Part shown: piece after piece, positions 15,068 to 23,805 of the stretch | How positions within the stretch are numbered: position 1 is the stretch's first letter | How the letters are laid out: each line of letters starts with the position of its first letter | DNA from: Flavobacteriaceae bacterium HL-DH10 | GTDB lineage: Bacteria > Bacteroidota > Bacteroidia > Flavobacteriales > Flavobacteriaceae | Direction of reading: 5' to 3' | Assembly (NCBI GenBank): GCA_031826515.1 | Contig: CP134536.1 | Location: forward strand, 3,974,501-4,038,500 | Length of the DNA: 64,000 nucleotides | Notes under the pieces: model-generated | Told to the model about the DNA's origin: nothing | Seen by the model: only the letters and a program-made list of their open reading frames with translations | Database searches by the model: none | Made by a program: the position numbers and the translations under genes

Positions 15068-17278
15068 TTAATCATCTTTTTCCATCGCTCTTTTATATAA
15101 ATTATAAAGAATGATTTCATTCCAATTTGACCTTTCAAATGGACCAAAATTTGGTACATATTTAAAACCAAAATCATTAAACTTATCTGATAAAAATTTT
15201 ATTTCTAGTAGTTTATCCTCTACTTCCTTTTCGTCTAATGCATAATCCACTAACCATTGGGCTTCCTGCGAAATATAATCCTCAAATAGTTCGTCAAAAT
15301 GATAGTTTATTTCCTGAGTATCAATTGTATTAAAATCAATTTCAAAACTGCTAGTTAATGAGTTAAATAATTTAATAGCATCAGTAATATCATATTCACC
15401 CGTAACTAATTCTGTTGTAATTTCAATTATTTTTTCTTGCAATAGAGAATTAATTTTTATATTTTTCTTAACAGATTTCATGAATAATCGGAATTGAGAA
15501 TTCAATATGTAGTTATAATGTAATGATTCCCATTCTTCAATTTCTTCGATAATATCACAAATAATCACATCTGTATTTTCACAAATAACATATTTATGAA
15601 TTAATATGGCCATTTGAATCAACTGAGCATCTCGAGTTCCTTTATCATTTATAAAAAGGTTGTAGTCCTCAATGAGCCTTCTTTGAAGATATTTTGACAT
15701 ACCCTTTTCATCAAATAGAGCAAGTGAATGTAATCGCTCCGAAAATTGAGGTGCATATCGAATTGATTCAATTATACTAAGTACCTCGTTAAAATCTTTT
15801 TTAAGAAAATCTAATAGAAAATCAACCAATGATGGATTAATAAAATCTATCTTATCTTTTTTAATAATTATAAATCCCCCATCTAATCGCTTTAAAGTCT
15901 TTTTGAAGGAATATATTTTCTTTGACTTATTGTTAAATTCCACTTCATATCTTTCTCTTTGCAAAAAAGAATTTTCTAATAATTCGATATTAACAGGTTT
16001 GCCGAAAGTTAAAAGTGTATTCAATAATAATCTATCATCTTCATTAATTTGATTTAAATAGGCATGTTTCCATATTTCTTCTGGATATTCAAAACTATTC
16101 TTTACAAATATTTCATAATCAGCAACATTTACAACTTCTATATTATTTTCACTTGTGATATATTCGACAGAACGAGGAGTAAAGCTATTATGATTTATTA
16201 CAAAATTCACAATACGCTCTTCATATAATAAATCTTTAAATTCCGAGGAAATTGAACTTTCCTCTATATGATTAATAAACAACTTTTTCTTCAGGGATAA
16301 ATCATATTCTTTTAATTCAAAAGTACTTGTTTGAGCTTTTAAATTAAATCTACGCAAATTTTCAGAATCTTCTAGGGCTGACTCTAAAAGATGAGTTCTA
16401 GTTGTAAAAACGACTAGCTTGTTTGTCATTTTAGTTATGCGCCTAAGAATCTTTCGTAATCTAGTTTCATTCCCTTTAGATTTTTCAATCTCAACTGCAT
16501 TACTACCTAAAAAATCATCATAATAAATAATTTGTTTAGAATCATCCATCGTTAAAACTTTTTCAGCATCTCTTATATCATCTAAAACATAAGTTAACCT
16601 ATACCCTTTTGCTATGTATTCATAGATCAACATTTCTGCTAAAGTTGTCTTACCTACTCCTGGCTCACCAGTAATTATTATAAAATTATTATTTACTAAA
16701 GCATTTTGAGCTTTTCTAAACATAGGTGTTTGAACATATAATCTTATCCTCTTCTTTAATTCATTTTCGATAAAATTTGTAGATCTAAATTCTAAATCTG
16801 AGTTAAGAATTATTTTTAAAACTGAAATGTCAGAAAGCCATAATTTATAATGAATATGTAAAACATTCTCGTGTTTTTCAATTAGTCTGTTTAAATTTTT
16901 TTTACCATATATATCATTTATGTTTTTTATATAAGGTGTAAAAACTTCTTTTATTTCTTTAGTATTTGAAACCAACAAATCAACTGAAGTTGCAAAAATA
17001 TACCTGTTGGGAGAGAGCTTTTTCACTTTATCTACTTCCTTTTCTTTTAAGTCTTTGATTAAACCAGTGTAACCAGTAACACGATAATGCTTTACCTGTC
17101 CAACATGGTCATATTCTTTGGAATCTGACGAATAAAGTATATCAATACCCAAATCTCGCCCCTCTTTAAAGGTTTTGTATTTTATAACAGAGTCTTGAGG
17201 TTGATCTTCATTTAACAAGTCACAAACTAAATCTTCTAAATCAGAACTGTTTAATGTTGAAAAATCGTATGCCGCCAT
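15068..17278 (-). CDS. Mrr-like restriction endonuclease fused to a STAND (nSTAND3-type) NTPase
   Basis: 736 residues. The N-terminal Mrr-like REase has E15 in LEDLVCDLL, D46 in GRDLGIDILY and Q61-V-K63 in GQVKHY. A STAND/AAA NTPase follows, with Walker A GEPGVGKTT at 204-212, Walker B IIYYDD around 250-255, and a sensor-like VVFTTRTHLLESAL. A helical C-terminal 300 residues has no clear repeats. This nuclease-STAND arrangement resembles single-protein antiphage sensors such as Avs-type systems, but the C-terminal sensor is shorter than in classical Avs proteins. Next to a deaminase defence gene and a restriction-modification operon, all on one strand. Confidence 0.82.
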   Translation of the reverse strand: MAAYDFSTLNSSDLEDLVCDLLNEDQPQDSVIKYKTFKEGRDLGIDILYSSDSKEYDHVGQVKHYRVTGYTGLIKDLKEKEVDKVKKLSPNRYIFATSVDLLVSNTKEIKEVFTPYIKNINDIYGKKNLNRLIEKHENVLHIHYKLWLSDISVLKIILNSDLEFRSTNFIENELKKRIRLYVQTPMFRKAQNALVNNNFIIITGEPGVGKTTLAEMLIYEYIAKGYRLTYVLDDIRDAEKVLTMDDSKQIIYYDDFLGSNAVEIEKSKGNETRLRKILRRITKMTNKLVVFTTRTHLLESALEDSENLRRFNLKAQTSTFELKEYDLSLKKKLFINHIEESSISSEFKDLLYEERIVNFVINHNSFTPRSVEYITSENNIEVVNVADYEIFVKNSFEYPEEIWKHAYLNQINEDDRLLLNTLLTFGKPVNIELLENSFLQRERYEVEFNNKSKKIYSFKKTLKRLDGGFIIIKKDKIDFINPSLVDFLLDFLKKDFNEVLSIIESIRYAPQFSERLHSLALFDEKGMSKYLQRRLIEDYNLFINDKGTRDAQLIQMAILIHKYVICENTDVIICDIIEEIEEWESLHYNYILNSQFRLFMKSVKKNIKINSLLQEKIIEITTELVTGEYDITDAIKLFNSLTSSFEIDFNTIDTQEINYHFDELFEDYISQEAQWLVDYALDEKEVEDKLLEIKFLSDKFNDFGFKYVPNFGPFERSNWNEIILYNLYKRAMEKDD

Positions 17279-17337
17279 CTACCTTTAATAAATTAATTAT
17301 TAATGTTTATAAGTAATATTGCTTTCTTTAATCCAAA

Positions 17338-19377
17338 TTAGCTTTTATTTAAATCTATAACACTTTTCTTAAAAGCTTCATCATTTAGAATTTTCTCAAT
17401 TAACTCTATTTCTACGTTGTCTTTAGTAAGTCCCTTAATTTTGAGTTTTTTATTCTCTTTTGGCTTAATATTCGCAAGAATAGCAAGCTCATCTTTGTGA
17501 GACATAAATGGATCATAAAGTTTATGAAATGCCCTTCCCACGGCTCCTTGGAACATTACTAAATTTGGCCTAGCATTTACCTTTCTACTATTTGTTAGAA
17601 TATGAGTAGTTGCTATTCCTGGATATGGATCTATATAATAAATATTTTTAACACCTAATTGGAATGCTTTTTTAGAGCATAATTCACAAGGACTAGCAGT
17701 CGTAAAAAGATTACCATTCTTCAGTCCTTGACCTCCATACTTAGTTATTTGCAGCATAGCATTTTCTTCAGCATGCAATGATCGTGTATGGACTTGATTT
17801 TTCTCGCCTTCAAAAGCATTATGAAAAGTTTTAAAACAAAAGGAACAATGCCTTCCTTCTAATTTAGACGTGTCAAAACGTTTAAATTCTTCCTCTATTT
17901 TTTTATTAAACTTTTCTCCATCTTTATACTCACCAGCTAAACCTTTCTCAAAATCACTAAAATGTTCCTTATTGTTACCTTTAATTAGATCTTCGGCGCT
18001 TCGCAAATTACATGGTATTTGCATCCTTGGAATATCATTCCAGCCTATAGCTTTAACAGAATAACTTTCGTCAGTTACTACAGCACCTACTTGACGTGAA
18101 ATACAACCAGAGTTTACCTTAGCATTGAAAGCCACTTGCATTGATCTTTCGAAGGCATTTGGTGTAATTATACCTGGTCTATTTATTAATGCTACGAATT
18201 TAGCAAGCTGTATATCTATATTTAAATTAGTATAAGCCGATAGCTCTTTTTTCAGTTTTTCTTCAATACCCTTTGGACATTGGTTTAACACTTCAACCTC
18301 ATAATCTTGATAACCATTTTTCTTTATTGAAGCATAATTTGAAAAGAAAATATGAAAATCACTTTTCTGAATACAATTCTCTATATCAGGACATAGAAAT
18401 TCTCCGTCATTGACTTGTTTCCCATCATATTCTATATTACTCAAGAATAAAACTTGTTTGACATGTTCGGCTATTTGTTCAGAACTATAATTCTTGAAAT
18501 GGTTATTAATAAAGTCTTCGACATACTTCTCCCTTTCACTTTCAGATTTATTCACTGCAATAGAATAAAAGGCAGCATACTTTTCTTTAAAATACATTAA
18601 CTCTAAAGAATTTTTTAAGGAGTCGATTATGATTTTTGTAGTTTCCTTTTTTGCTTTCCAGTTTTTAATTATTCTATTAATAGTTTCGGCTACCGTATAT
18701 ACATTGTCAATATCTGAATTGCAAAAATCATCAGATTTGACCGTACCAAATGCCCTTAAATTATTTGCTAAATCATGTGTTAATCTTGTGCTTTTAGTAA
18801 AATCAATAGAATTAATTAGTTGAAAAAACCGATTTGAAAAATCTTCAAAATAATCAAAATAATAACTAAAAAATTCTGGGCTTTCTTTCCTATCTGCTAA
18901 ACATTCTTTAAGTAAATCACAGGTTAAATTTTGATGCGGATAATCAAACCAACTCTTATCTTCTTGTTTAAAAAAATCTTTAATCTTGTCAATATTTTCA
19001 GCTACATTATCAAATCTATTGGAAAAAGTTGAATCTTTTGAATGACCATTTTGGATAATGTTTTCAATAATGTTATCAATGGCTTCATTGCTATCTTTGG
19101 TATAAAGAACAGATTCATAAATTAAATGCAAAAACAGCACATCTTTATAGTTTATGATCTTGTATTCATTCCAATTATTATCATTTTGCAGATACTTTAT
19201 ACAAACATTAAGTTTTAATTGTTCAGTATCAGAAGTTTCTTTTACAATTAGTTTCTTTAAAGAATTGGCAAATCCAGGATTAGATAGTGAATTAGCAATT
19301 TGAGTACAACCAGCTCCAGATTTACCTGTAAGTCCAATAATTGTGAAATTTTTCCTTAATGAATAAAGTTGATCCAT
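17338..19377 (-). CDS. Antiphage dCTP/dCMP deaminase-like protein (AvcD/DCD type): P-loop kinase-like plus cytidine deaminase
   Basis: 679 residues. The N-terminus has a P-loop, GLTGKSGAGCTQIA (about residues 15-28), as in nucleotide kinases. The C-terminal deaminase has the zinc signature H535-A-E537 in SLHAEENAMLQ and C564-x2-C567 in SPCELCSKK, with a further CSFC motif just before. This domain order is that of AvcD/DCD antiphage deaminases, which drain dCTP/dCMP pools on infection. The middle 300 residues are family-specific and larger than in Vibrio AvcD. The Vibrio system is kept inactive by a small RNA; I cannot identify one in the 150-bp spacer upstream, which instead holds a 41-codon ORF. 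Confidence 0.85.
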   Translation of the reverse strand: MDQLYSLRKNFTIIGLTGKSGAGCTQIANSLSNPGFANSLKKLIVKETSDTEQLKLNVCIKYLQNDNNWNEYKIINYKDVLFLHLIYESVLYTKDSNEAIDNIIENIIQNGHSKDSTFSNRFDNVAENIDKIKDFFKQEDKSWFDYPHQNLTCDLLKECLADRKESPEFFSYYFDYFEDFSNRFFQLINSIDFTKSTRLTHDLANNLRAFGTVKSDDFCNSDIDNVYTVAETINRIIKNWKAKKETTKIIIDSLKNSLELMYFKEKYAAFYSIAVNKSESEREKYVEDFINNHFKNYSSEQIAEHVKQVLFLSNIEYDGKQVNDGEFLCPDIENCIQKSDFHIFFSNYASIKKNGYQDYEVEVLNQCPKGIEEKLKKELSAYTNLNIDIQLAKFVALINRPGIITPNAFERSMQVAFNAKVNSGCISRQVGAVVTDESYSVKAIGWNDIPRMQIPCNLRSAEDLIKGNNKEHFSDFEKGLAGEYKDGEKFNKKIEEEFKRFDTSKLEGRHCSFCFKTFHNAFEGEKNQVHTRSLHAEENAMLQITKYGGQGLKNGNLFTTASPCELCSKKAFQLGVKNIYYIDPYPGIATTHILTNSRKVNARPNLVMFQGAVGRAFHKLYDPFMSHKDELAILANIKPKENKKLKIKGLTKDNVEIELIEKILNDEAFKKSVIDLNKS

Positions 19378-19392
19378 ATTGTTTTAAATATA

Positions 19393-19518
19393 TTAATTTG
19401 GAATTATTGTGAGTACACCTTCGTTAATTCTACTTATTGTAACATCAATCTGCTTTAAATATTTTTGAATATCACAACTACCTAATTGTTTTTCAATTTT
19501 TAATAATTTTTCTTTCAT
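19393..19518 (-). CDS. 41-codon small ORF between hsdS and the deaminase gene
   Basis: ATG at 19518 to TAA at 19393 encodes 41 residues starting MKEKLLKIEKQLGSCDIQKY and ending in IINEGVLTIIPN-like sequence (RINEGVLTIIPN). The ATG lies 11 bp after the hsdS stop and the ORF ends 15 bp before the deaminase start, so it is evenly packed in the operon. It might be a small regulator or antitoxin-like partner of the deaminase, or simply a conserved leader. No family recognised. Confidence 0.4.
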   Translation of the reverse strand: MKEKLLKIEKQLGSCDIQKYLKQIDVTISRINEGVLTIIPN

Positions 19519-19529
19519 CACTATTAGTA

Positions 19530-21122
19530 TTAATTAAAAACCTCCCGCAAACAACTCTGCATTAATTCCTCGCTTTGTTGTTGGCTTTGTTGAACTTCTT
19601 GCTCTAAAGCATCACATAAACCCATTAAAGTATTTACTTTTTGGACGATGGCTTTTTGTTCTTCAAGCGGTGGAAGCGGAATTAACATCTGACGAAGAAA
19701 TGTTAAAGATACAAATGGTTGTGCACCTCCACTTGCCTTTTCTTGCACAGCATAAGCAATATGTTCACTAAATGTTTTTAAAAAATCTGGAACACTTAAT
19801 GACTTATTGTAATACTTAAAAAGAGCTACATTTTTTATTGCAAAATCAGTATTACCTTTAACCATTACTTGGTTTCCCAAATTACCTCCAATCATTGAAA
19901 ATAGAATATCATCTTCTTCTACTAATGACCGTTGAATTATTTTATAATAATCTTCTTTTGAAATTCTTTTAGCGCTTTCAAAATCTATTTCACCATTTTT
20001 AAAATCTTTACTTGTAACTAGTGGATAAGAATTAGCTCCAGATACGTTTTTTGGTGAATCGTGTGTGCCATCACGAATGTCAAAAACCTCTTGAAATCTA
20101 CACCAAACCCAACCTTCAGGTAATTCATAAGGCATTTCATCTTTGGTAATTGGAGGTAATGGTTTTTCCTTTTTTATTTTTTTGTCTTTAATGAGTTTTG
20201 ATTTCTCTTTTTGGATTCGTTTTAGGAGTTCGCTGGCGTGATGAGACCCTGAAACAAGTTCAGGGTGACATGAACGCCAATCTTGAGTTAGTTTACCTTG
20301 AACGGCTAATTGTAAAACTGTTTCTCGTAATTTTTTAATGTTAGAGGTTTCATTAAAGAAATCATGAATATGTTCTTGTAAAAATGCCCATTCTTTTTTG
20401 GTATTGTTGGTTGTCAGTTGGTTTAAAGCAGAAGTAACGAACTTTTCTTTTAAAGTAATACGCTCAGCGGTTAATTGCTCTAATTGCTCTACTTCTTTAA
20501 ATAAGGTTTCTACAATTTCAACGATTGCTTTTTGTTCTTCGAGTGTGTAAACAGGAACCGCGACTTTTTTTAAGTTTGTACCATTTATGCTGAAGTTACC
20601 TGCCGTTGTGGAGCAAAATTTATCTAATTGATATCTAGCAGTTTTAGAATTGATAAAAATACACAAGTAACTTGAATCAACAATATCCAAACTTGGCCTA
20701 ACTTGTATCAAGGAATCTGAAAAAATAAGTTGATTATCTTCGCCATAATACACACCTGCCTTACCAACAAAATTTAAATTTCCATTTTGTCTACATATTA
20801 GAACATCATTATTCTTAACAAAATACTTATCTTTCTTATCTTCAGCTATTTCAATATACTTCGCCATGTCTTCATTAACCTCAATGAAGTCAGTTTGTGT
20901 AACGGTTTCAATTCCTAATCTTTTTGCTCCAATACCTTCATCATTTGGTCTTCCTGAAAAACCATTTTTGGTAAACTCAATTATTTCACCAATACAAGTA
21001 TGCTTTACTTTACTTGTTTTCGTTAATTTACCATCAATGGCAAGCTGCACAATTAAAGACTTCACCTCTTGAGCATTATTCGGATGAATGGTTAATTCTT
21101 TAAAATGTTTTAGTAATTGCAT
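19530..21122 (-). CDS. hsdS: Type I restriction-modification specificity subunit HsdS
   Basis: 530 residues with two target-recognition domains and conserved helical spacers. The first TRD ends in VPVYTLEEQKAIVEIVETLF and the second in IPLPPLEEQKAIVQKVNTLMGL, the repeat typical of HsdS. Between them is LQLAVQGKLTQDW...ASELLKRIQKEKSKL. At residues about 282-296 this linker carries CHPELVSGSHH, encoded by a palindromic repeat inserted in frame (20234-20279). The gene follows hsdM with 1 bp between stop and start. It sets the DNA sequence recognised by the complex. Confidence 0.93.
   Translation of the reverse strand: MQLLKHFKELTIHPNNAQEVKSLIVQLAIDGKLTKTSKVKHTCIGEIIEFTKNGFSGRPNDEGIGAKRLGIETVTQTDFIEVNEDMAKYIEIAEDKKDKYFVKNNDVLICRQNGNLNFVGKAGVYYGEDNQLIFSDSLIQVRPSLDIVDSSYLCIFINSKTARYQLDKFCSTTAGNFSINGTNLKKVAVPVYTLEEQKAIVEIVETLFKEVEQLEQLTAERITLKEKFVTSALNQLTTNNTKKEWAFLQEHIHDFFNETSNIKKLRETVLQLAVQGKLTQDWRSCHPELVSGSHHASELLKRIQKEKSKLIKDKKIKKEKPLPPITKDEMPYELPEGWVWCRFQEVFDIRDGTHDSPKNVSGANSYPLVTSKDFKNGEIDFESAKRISKEDYYKIIQRSLVEEDDILFSMIGGNLGNQVMVKGNTDFAIKNVALFKYYNKSLSVPDFLKTFSEHIAYAVQEKASGGAQPFVSLTFLRQMLIPLPPLEEQKAIVQKVNTLMGLCDALEQEVQQSQQQSEELMQSCLREVFN
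20234..20279 (-). repeat. Palindromic repeat (encodes CHPELVSGSH) inserted in frame in hsdS
   Basis: Outer arms TGGCGT (20234-20239) and ACGCCA (20274-20279) surround an inner stem ACCCTGAA (20246-20253)/TTCAGGGT (20259-20266). On the minus strand it reads as CHPELVSGSH, a peptide seen repeatedly in translated bacterial repeats of this type. It sits in the hydrophilic linker of HsdS, where an in-frame insertion can be tolerated. Confidence 0.75.
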
Positions 21123-21123
21123 A

Positions 21124-22554
21124 TTATTTTAAAGCTTCAGTTAAAACATTTACAATTTCCGCTTGTATTGAAGAAATCTTCTTTTCAGTGGCTCTAAATT
21201 TTTCTAATAACACTTCTGGACTTGCCAGAGAATCTGCTTCTTGGTGTGGATTTTTAATATCTAGATTATAGCCTCTTTTTTTAATCTCTTCAATGGATAC
21301 TTTCCAGGCTTGTGTATTTTCTTCACGATTGTTCCACCATTCTTTTTCTACATCAAATTCTTTAATATTAATAGGTTTCGTTTTATTGTAGCTTACCACG
21401 CCTTCTGGGTACTGATGTTCAAAATACCAGACCTCTTTAGTGGGTGTTCCCTTTTCAAAAAACAATAGGTTGGTTTTAATACCTGTATAAGGGTTAAATA
21501 CACCATTAGGCAAACGCACTATGGTATGTAGGTTACAGCGTTCTAACAACTCTTCTTTTAAGCGTGTTTTCATGCCTTCGCCAAACAAAGTACCATCTGG
21601 TAATACAATAGCGCAACGCCCGTTGGTTTTAAGTAACTTAATGATTAAGGCTAAGAATAAATCGGCTGTTTCTTTGGTTCTAAATTTTTGTGGAAAGTTG
21701 GTTTCGGTACCATCTTCTTCCACACCACCAAAAGGCGGATTGGTTAATATAATATCTAGTTTATCTTTGGCTCCCCAATCGGCATACGGTTTGCTTAATA
21801 AATTATCTCTTCGTACCGCAGGCAAATCGAAACCATGCAACATTAAATTGGTTGTACACAGTAAATGTGGTAATGGTTTTTTCTCAATACCTCTAATAGA
21901 AGTTTGCAAAACATCCCGGTCCTTTGGTGTTTTTACTTGCTCGCGCATATGGTCAATCGTACAGGTTAAAAACCCACCTGTACCGCAAGCAGGATCGAGT
22001 ATGCTTTCTCCTAATTGTGGATTAATCATATCTACCATAAACTGTGTCACTGCTCTTGGAGTGTAATACTCACCCGACGATCCTGCCGATTGGAGTTCTT
22101 TTAAAATAGTTTCGTAAATATCATTGAATAAGTGACGTTCAGTAGTACTATTAAAATCTATTTGATTAATGACATTGATTACTTGACGGAATAGTGTTCC
22201 ATTTTTCATGTAGTTATACGTGTCATCAAACACCGATCGTATAATATGTGCTTGCGGACTAATTGTAATGTCTAAATCTTTAAGTGTTGGGAATAACTCA
22301 ATTTCGATAAACTCCATTAATTTATCGCCTGTTAATCCCTCATCGTTAGCTGCCCAATTTTGCCATTTAAGTTTTTCAGGGATTGGAGACTCGTAATTAT
22401 CGATGGTTATTTCCCATTCTTCTTCTTTATCGGCAAATATTTTCATAAAAAGCATCCATACCATTTGCGAAATGCGCTGTGCATCGCCATCTACTCCTGT
22501 ATCCTTACGCATGATATCGCGTATGCCTTTTATGTTTGTTGTTATGTTACTCAT
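21124..22554 (-). CDS. hsdM: Type I restriction-modification DNA methyltransferase HsdM
   Basis: 476 residues. N-terminal HsdM helical domain (RDIMRKDTGVDGDAQRISQMVWMLFMK), then SAM motif I DPACGTGGF at 187-195 and the N6-adenine motif IV NPPF at 272-275. GEYYTPRAVTQFMVDM is the classic segment before motif I. Length is normal for the family. Its start overlaps the HNH gene by 8 nt. It methylates the HsdS target sites and forms the M2S core. Confidence 0.95.
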   Translation of the reverse strand: MSNITTNIKGIRDIMRKDTGVDGDAQRISQMVWMLFMKIFADKEEEWEITIDNYESPIPEKLKWQNWAANDEGLTGDKLMEFIEIELFPTLKDLDITISPQAHIIRSVFDDTYNYMKNGTLFRQVINVINQIDFNSTTERHLFNDIYETILKELQSAGSSGEYYTPRAVTQFMVDMINPQLGESILDPACGTGGFLTCTIDHMREQVKTPKDRDVLQTSIRGIEKKPLPHLLCTTNLMLHGFDLPAVRRDNLLSKPYADWGAKDKLDIILTNPPFGGVEEDGTETNFPQKFRTKETADLFLALIIKLLKTNGRCAIVLPDGTLFGEGMKTRLKEELLERCNLHTIVRLPNGVFNPYTGIKTNLLFFEKGTPTKEVWYFEHQYPEGVVSYNKTKPINIKEFDVEKEWWNNREENTQAWKVSIEEIKKRGYNLDIKNPHQEADSLASPEVLLEKFRATEKKISSIQAEIVNVLTEALK

Positions 22555-23383
22555 TAAATATGATTTCTTTTAATTCTTTAACTGTTAGGTATTTGTTTTG
22601 TTTATTTTTTCTGTGTAGCATTCTATGACAATTTGCACAAACTAATGCTAAATCATCTAATTTTGTTATTCTTTCTCCTTTATTAATCGGGATTTTATGA
22701 TGACATTCAATAAAGCCGTCACCTAAATTTGGATAGGCACTTGAGAAATCGAAATTACAACATTCACATAATAAATTGACTGCAGATGCTTTCCTTTTTT
22801 GGACTAAACTTCTATCTCTTTCCCTATATCTGTGTAATGCGTAATTCCATTTTCCTTCTTCACTCTCCGTATCGTCTAAGCCATCGTCTAAAAGACTTTC
22901 TGATAATTCAGATATATATTTTCTGTACACATCTTCTCTAAAAAAAGGAGTAAAAGCATTCCAAATAATTTTTTGTATGTCTTCTTTTGGTAAATTTTTA
23001 TCAAATAGTTCTATTAGGTAGGTATGGCCTTGATTAACAGCTGTGAGATTAAAATTTGAAGGTTTAGTTAACTCTTTAGTTTTAGCTAATATTTTCATTT
23101 TCCTACCCCATCGATAATTTGGATCAGTTTTAAAACAGTCTATTTCAATATTATCAACTGGAGTTAGTAAATGTGTGAAATATATTTTATTCCTATTGTT
23201 TACTTTTTGAAATAAAACCACAATATCTCCAATTTTTGGAATCATTGCATGTGTTGGCTGATGCACATAAGAAGATGACCAATGTAAGGTCATTTCATTT
23301 TTATCATCATCAAAATATGCCCAATCCTTTCCGCCTTGATTTTTTACATTGCGCCCCCATTGTATGTCCTTATAGCTAAACAT
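22547..23383 (-). CDS. HNH endonuclease with a possible EVE/PUA-like N-terminal domain, embedded in the type I operon
   Basis: 278 residues. The C-terminal HNH nuclease has CECCNFDF, ECHHKIPINKGERITKLDDL and CANCHRMLH, with paired cysteines for zinc. The N-terminal 110 residues (DWAYFDDDKNEM, PKIGDIVVLFQKVN, IYFTHLLTPVD) look somewhat like a PUA/EVE-type module, which in other EVE-HNH proteins reads modified bases; this likeness is tentative. It lies between hsdR and hsdM with overlaps at both ends (1 nt with hsdR, 8 nt with hsdM), so it is expressed with the R-M genes. A modification-dependent nuclease complementing the type I system is a reasonable inference. Confidence 0.75.
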   Translation of the reverse strand: MFSYKDIQWGRNVKNQGGKDWAYFDDDKNEMTLHWSSSYVHQPTHAMIPKIGDIVVLFQKVNNRNKIYFTHLLTPVDNIEIDCFKTDPNYRWGRKMKILAKTKELTKPSNFNLTAVNQGHTYLIELFDKNLPKEDIQKIIWNAFTPFFREDVYRKYISELSESLLDDGLDDTESEEGKWNYALHRYRERDRSLVQKRKASAVNLLCECCNFDFSSAYPNLGDGFIECHHKIPINKGERITKLDDLALVCANCHRMLHRKNKQNKYLTVKELKEIIFNE

Positions 23384-23805
23384 TACGCAATATTATAAAT
23401 TTCATTTTCTAATTCTTGTATGGCTTTATCAAAATCTTTCTTTTTACCAAAAGCCCTTACTAACTCCACAGGAGACCCCATTTGATTCAGAGGTTTTACT
23501 TTAAGCACAGAACCTTGTTCTATAGATATTATGCCTTCTTGTTCGTACTTGTCTAATAAACTATTTAACACCCTTTGAGCTGTTTCGCTATACTTACCAA
23601 AGTAATTACGTTTTCGTACGTTATTGGCACGTTCTTGTCTTGTTAATGCTGGTTGGTCAAAAGCTATATGACAAATCAAATCAAAATCATCTAAATCTTG
23701 TCCTACTTCTTCACGGAGTGCTTCCAATAAAACACCATGTTCCGCTAATTCTTTAATTAACTCCTCTTTCTTTTTCTGAAGCATGCCACTTTTGAATGAA
23801 ATCAT
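23383..23805 (-). pseudogene. hsdR: HsdR C-terminal fragment, in a different frame from the main hsdR ORF
   Basis: The frame encodes KKKEELIKELAEHGVLLEALREEVG... to VRAFGKKKDFDKAIQELENEIYNIA, the helical C-terminus that normally continues type I R subunits. The nominal ATG at 23805 lies inside the upstream coding sequence, so it is probably not a true start. Removing one base from the A5 run (T5 at 23771-23775 on plus) joins it to the main ORF as SEKKEELIKEL, giving an R subunit of about 790 residues. Confidence 0.8.
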
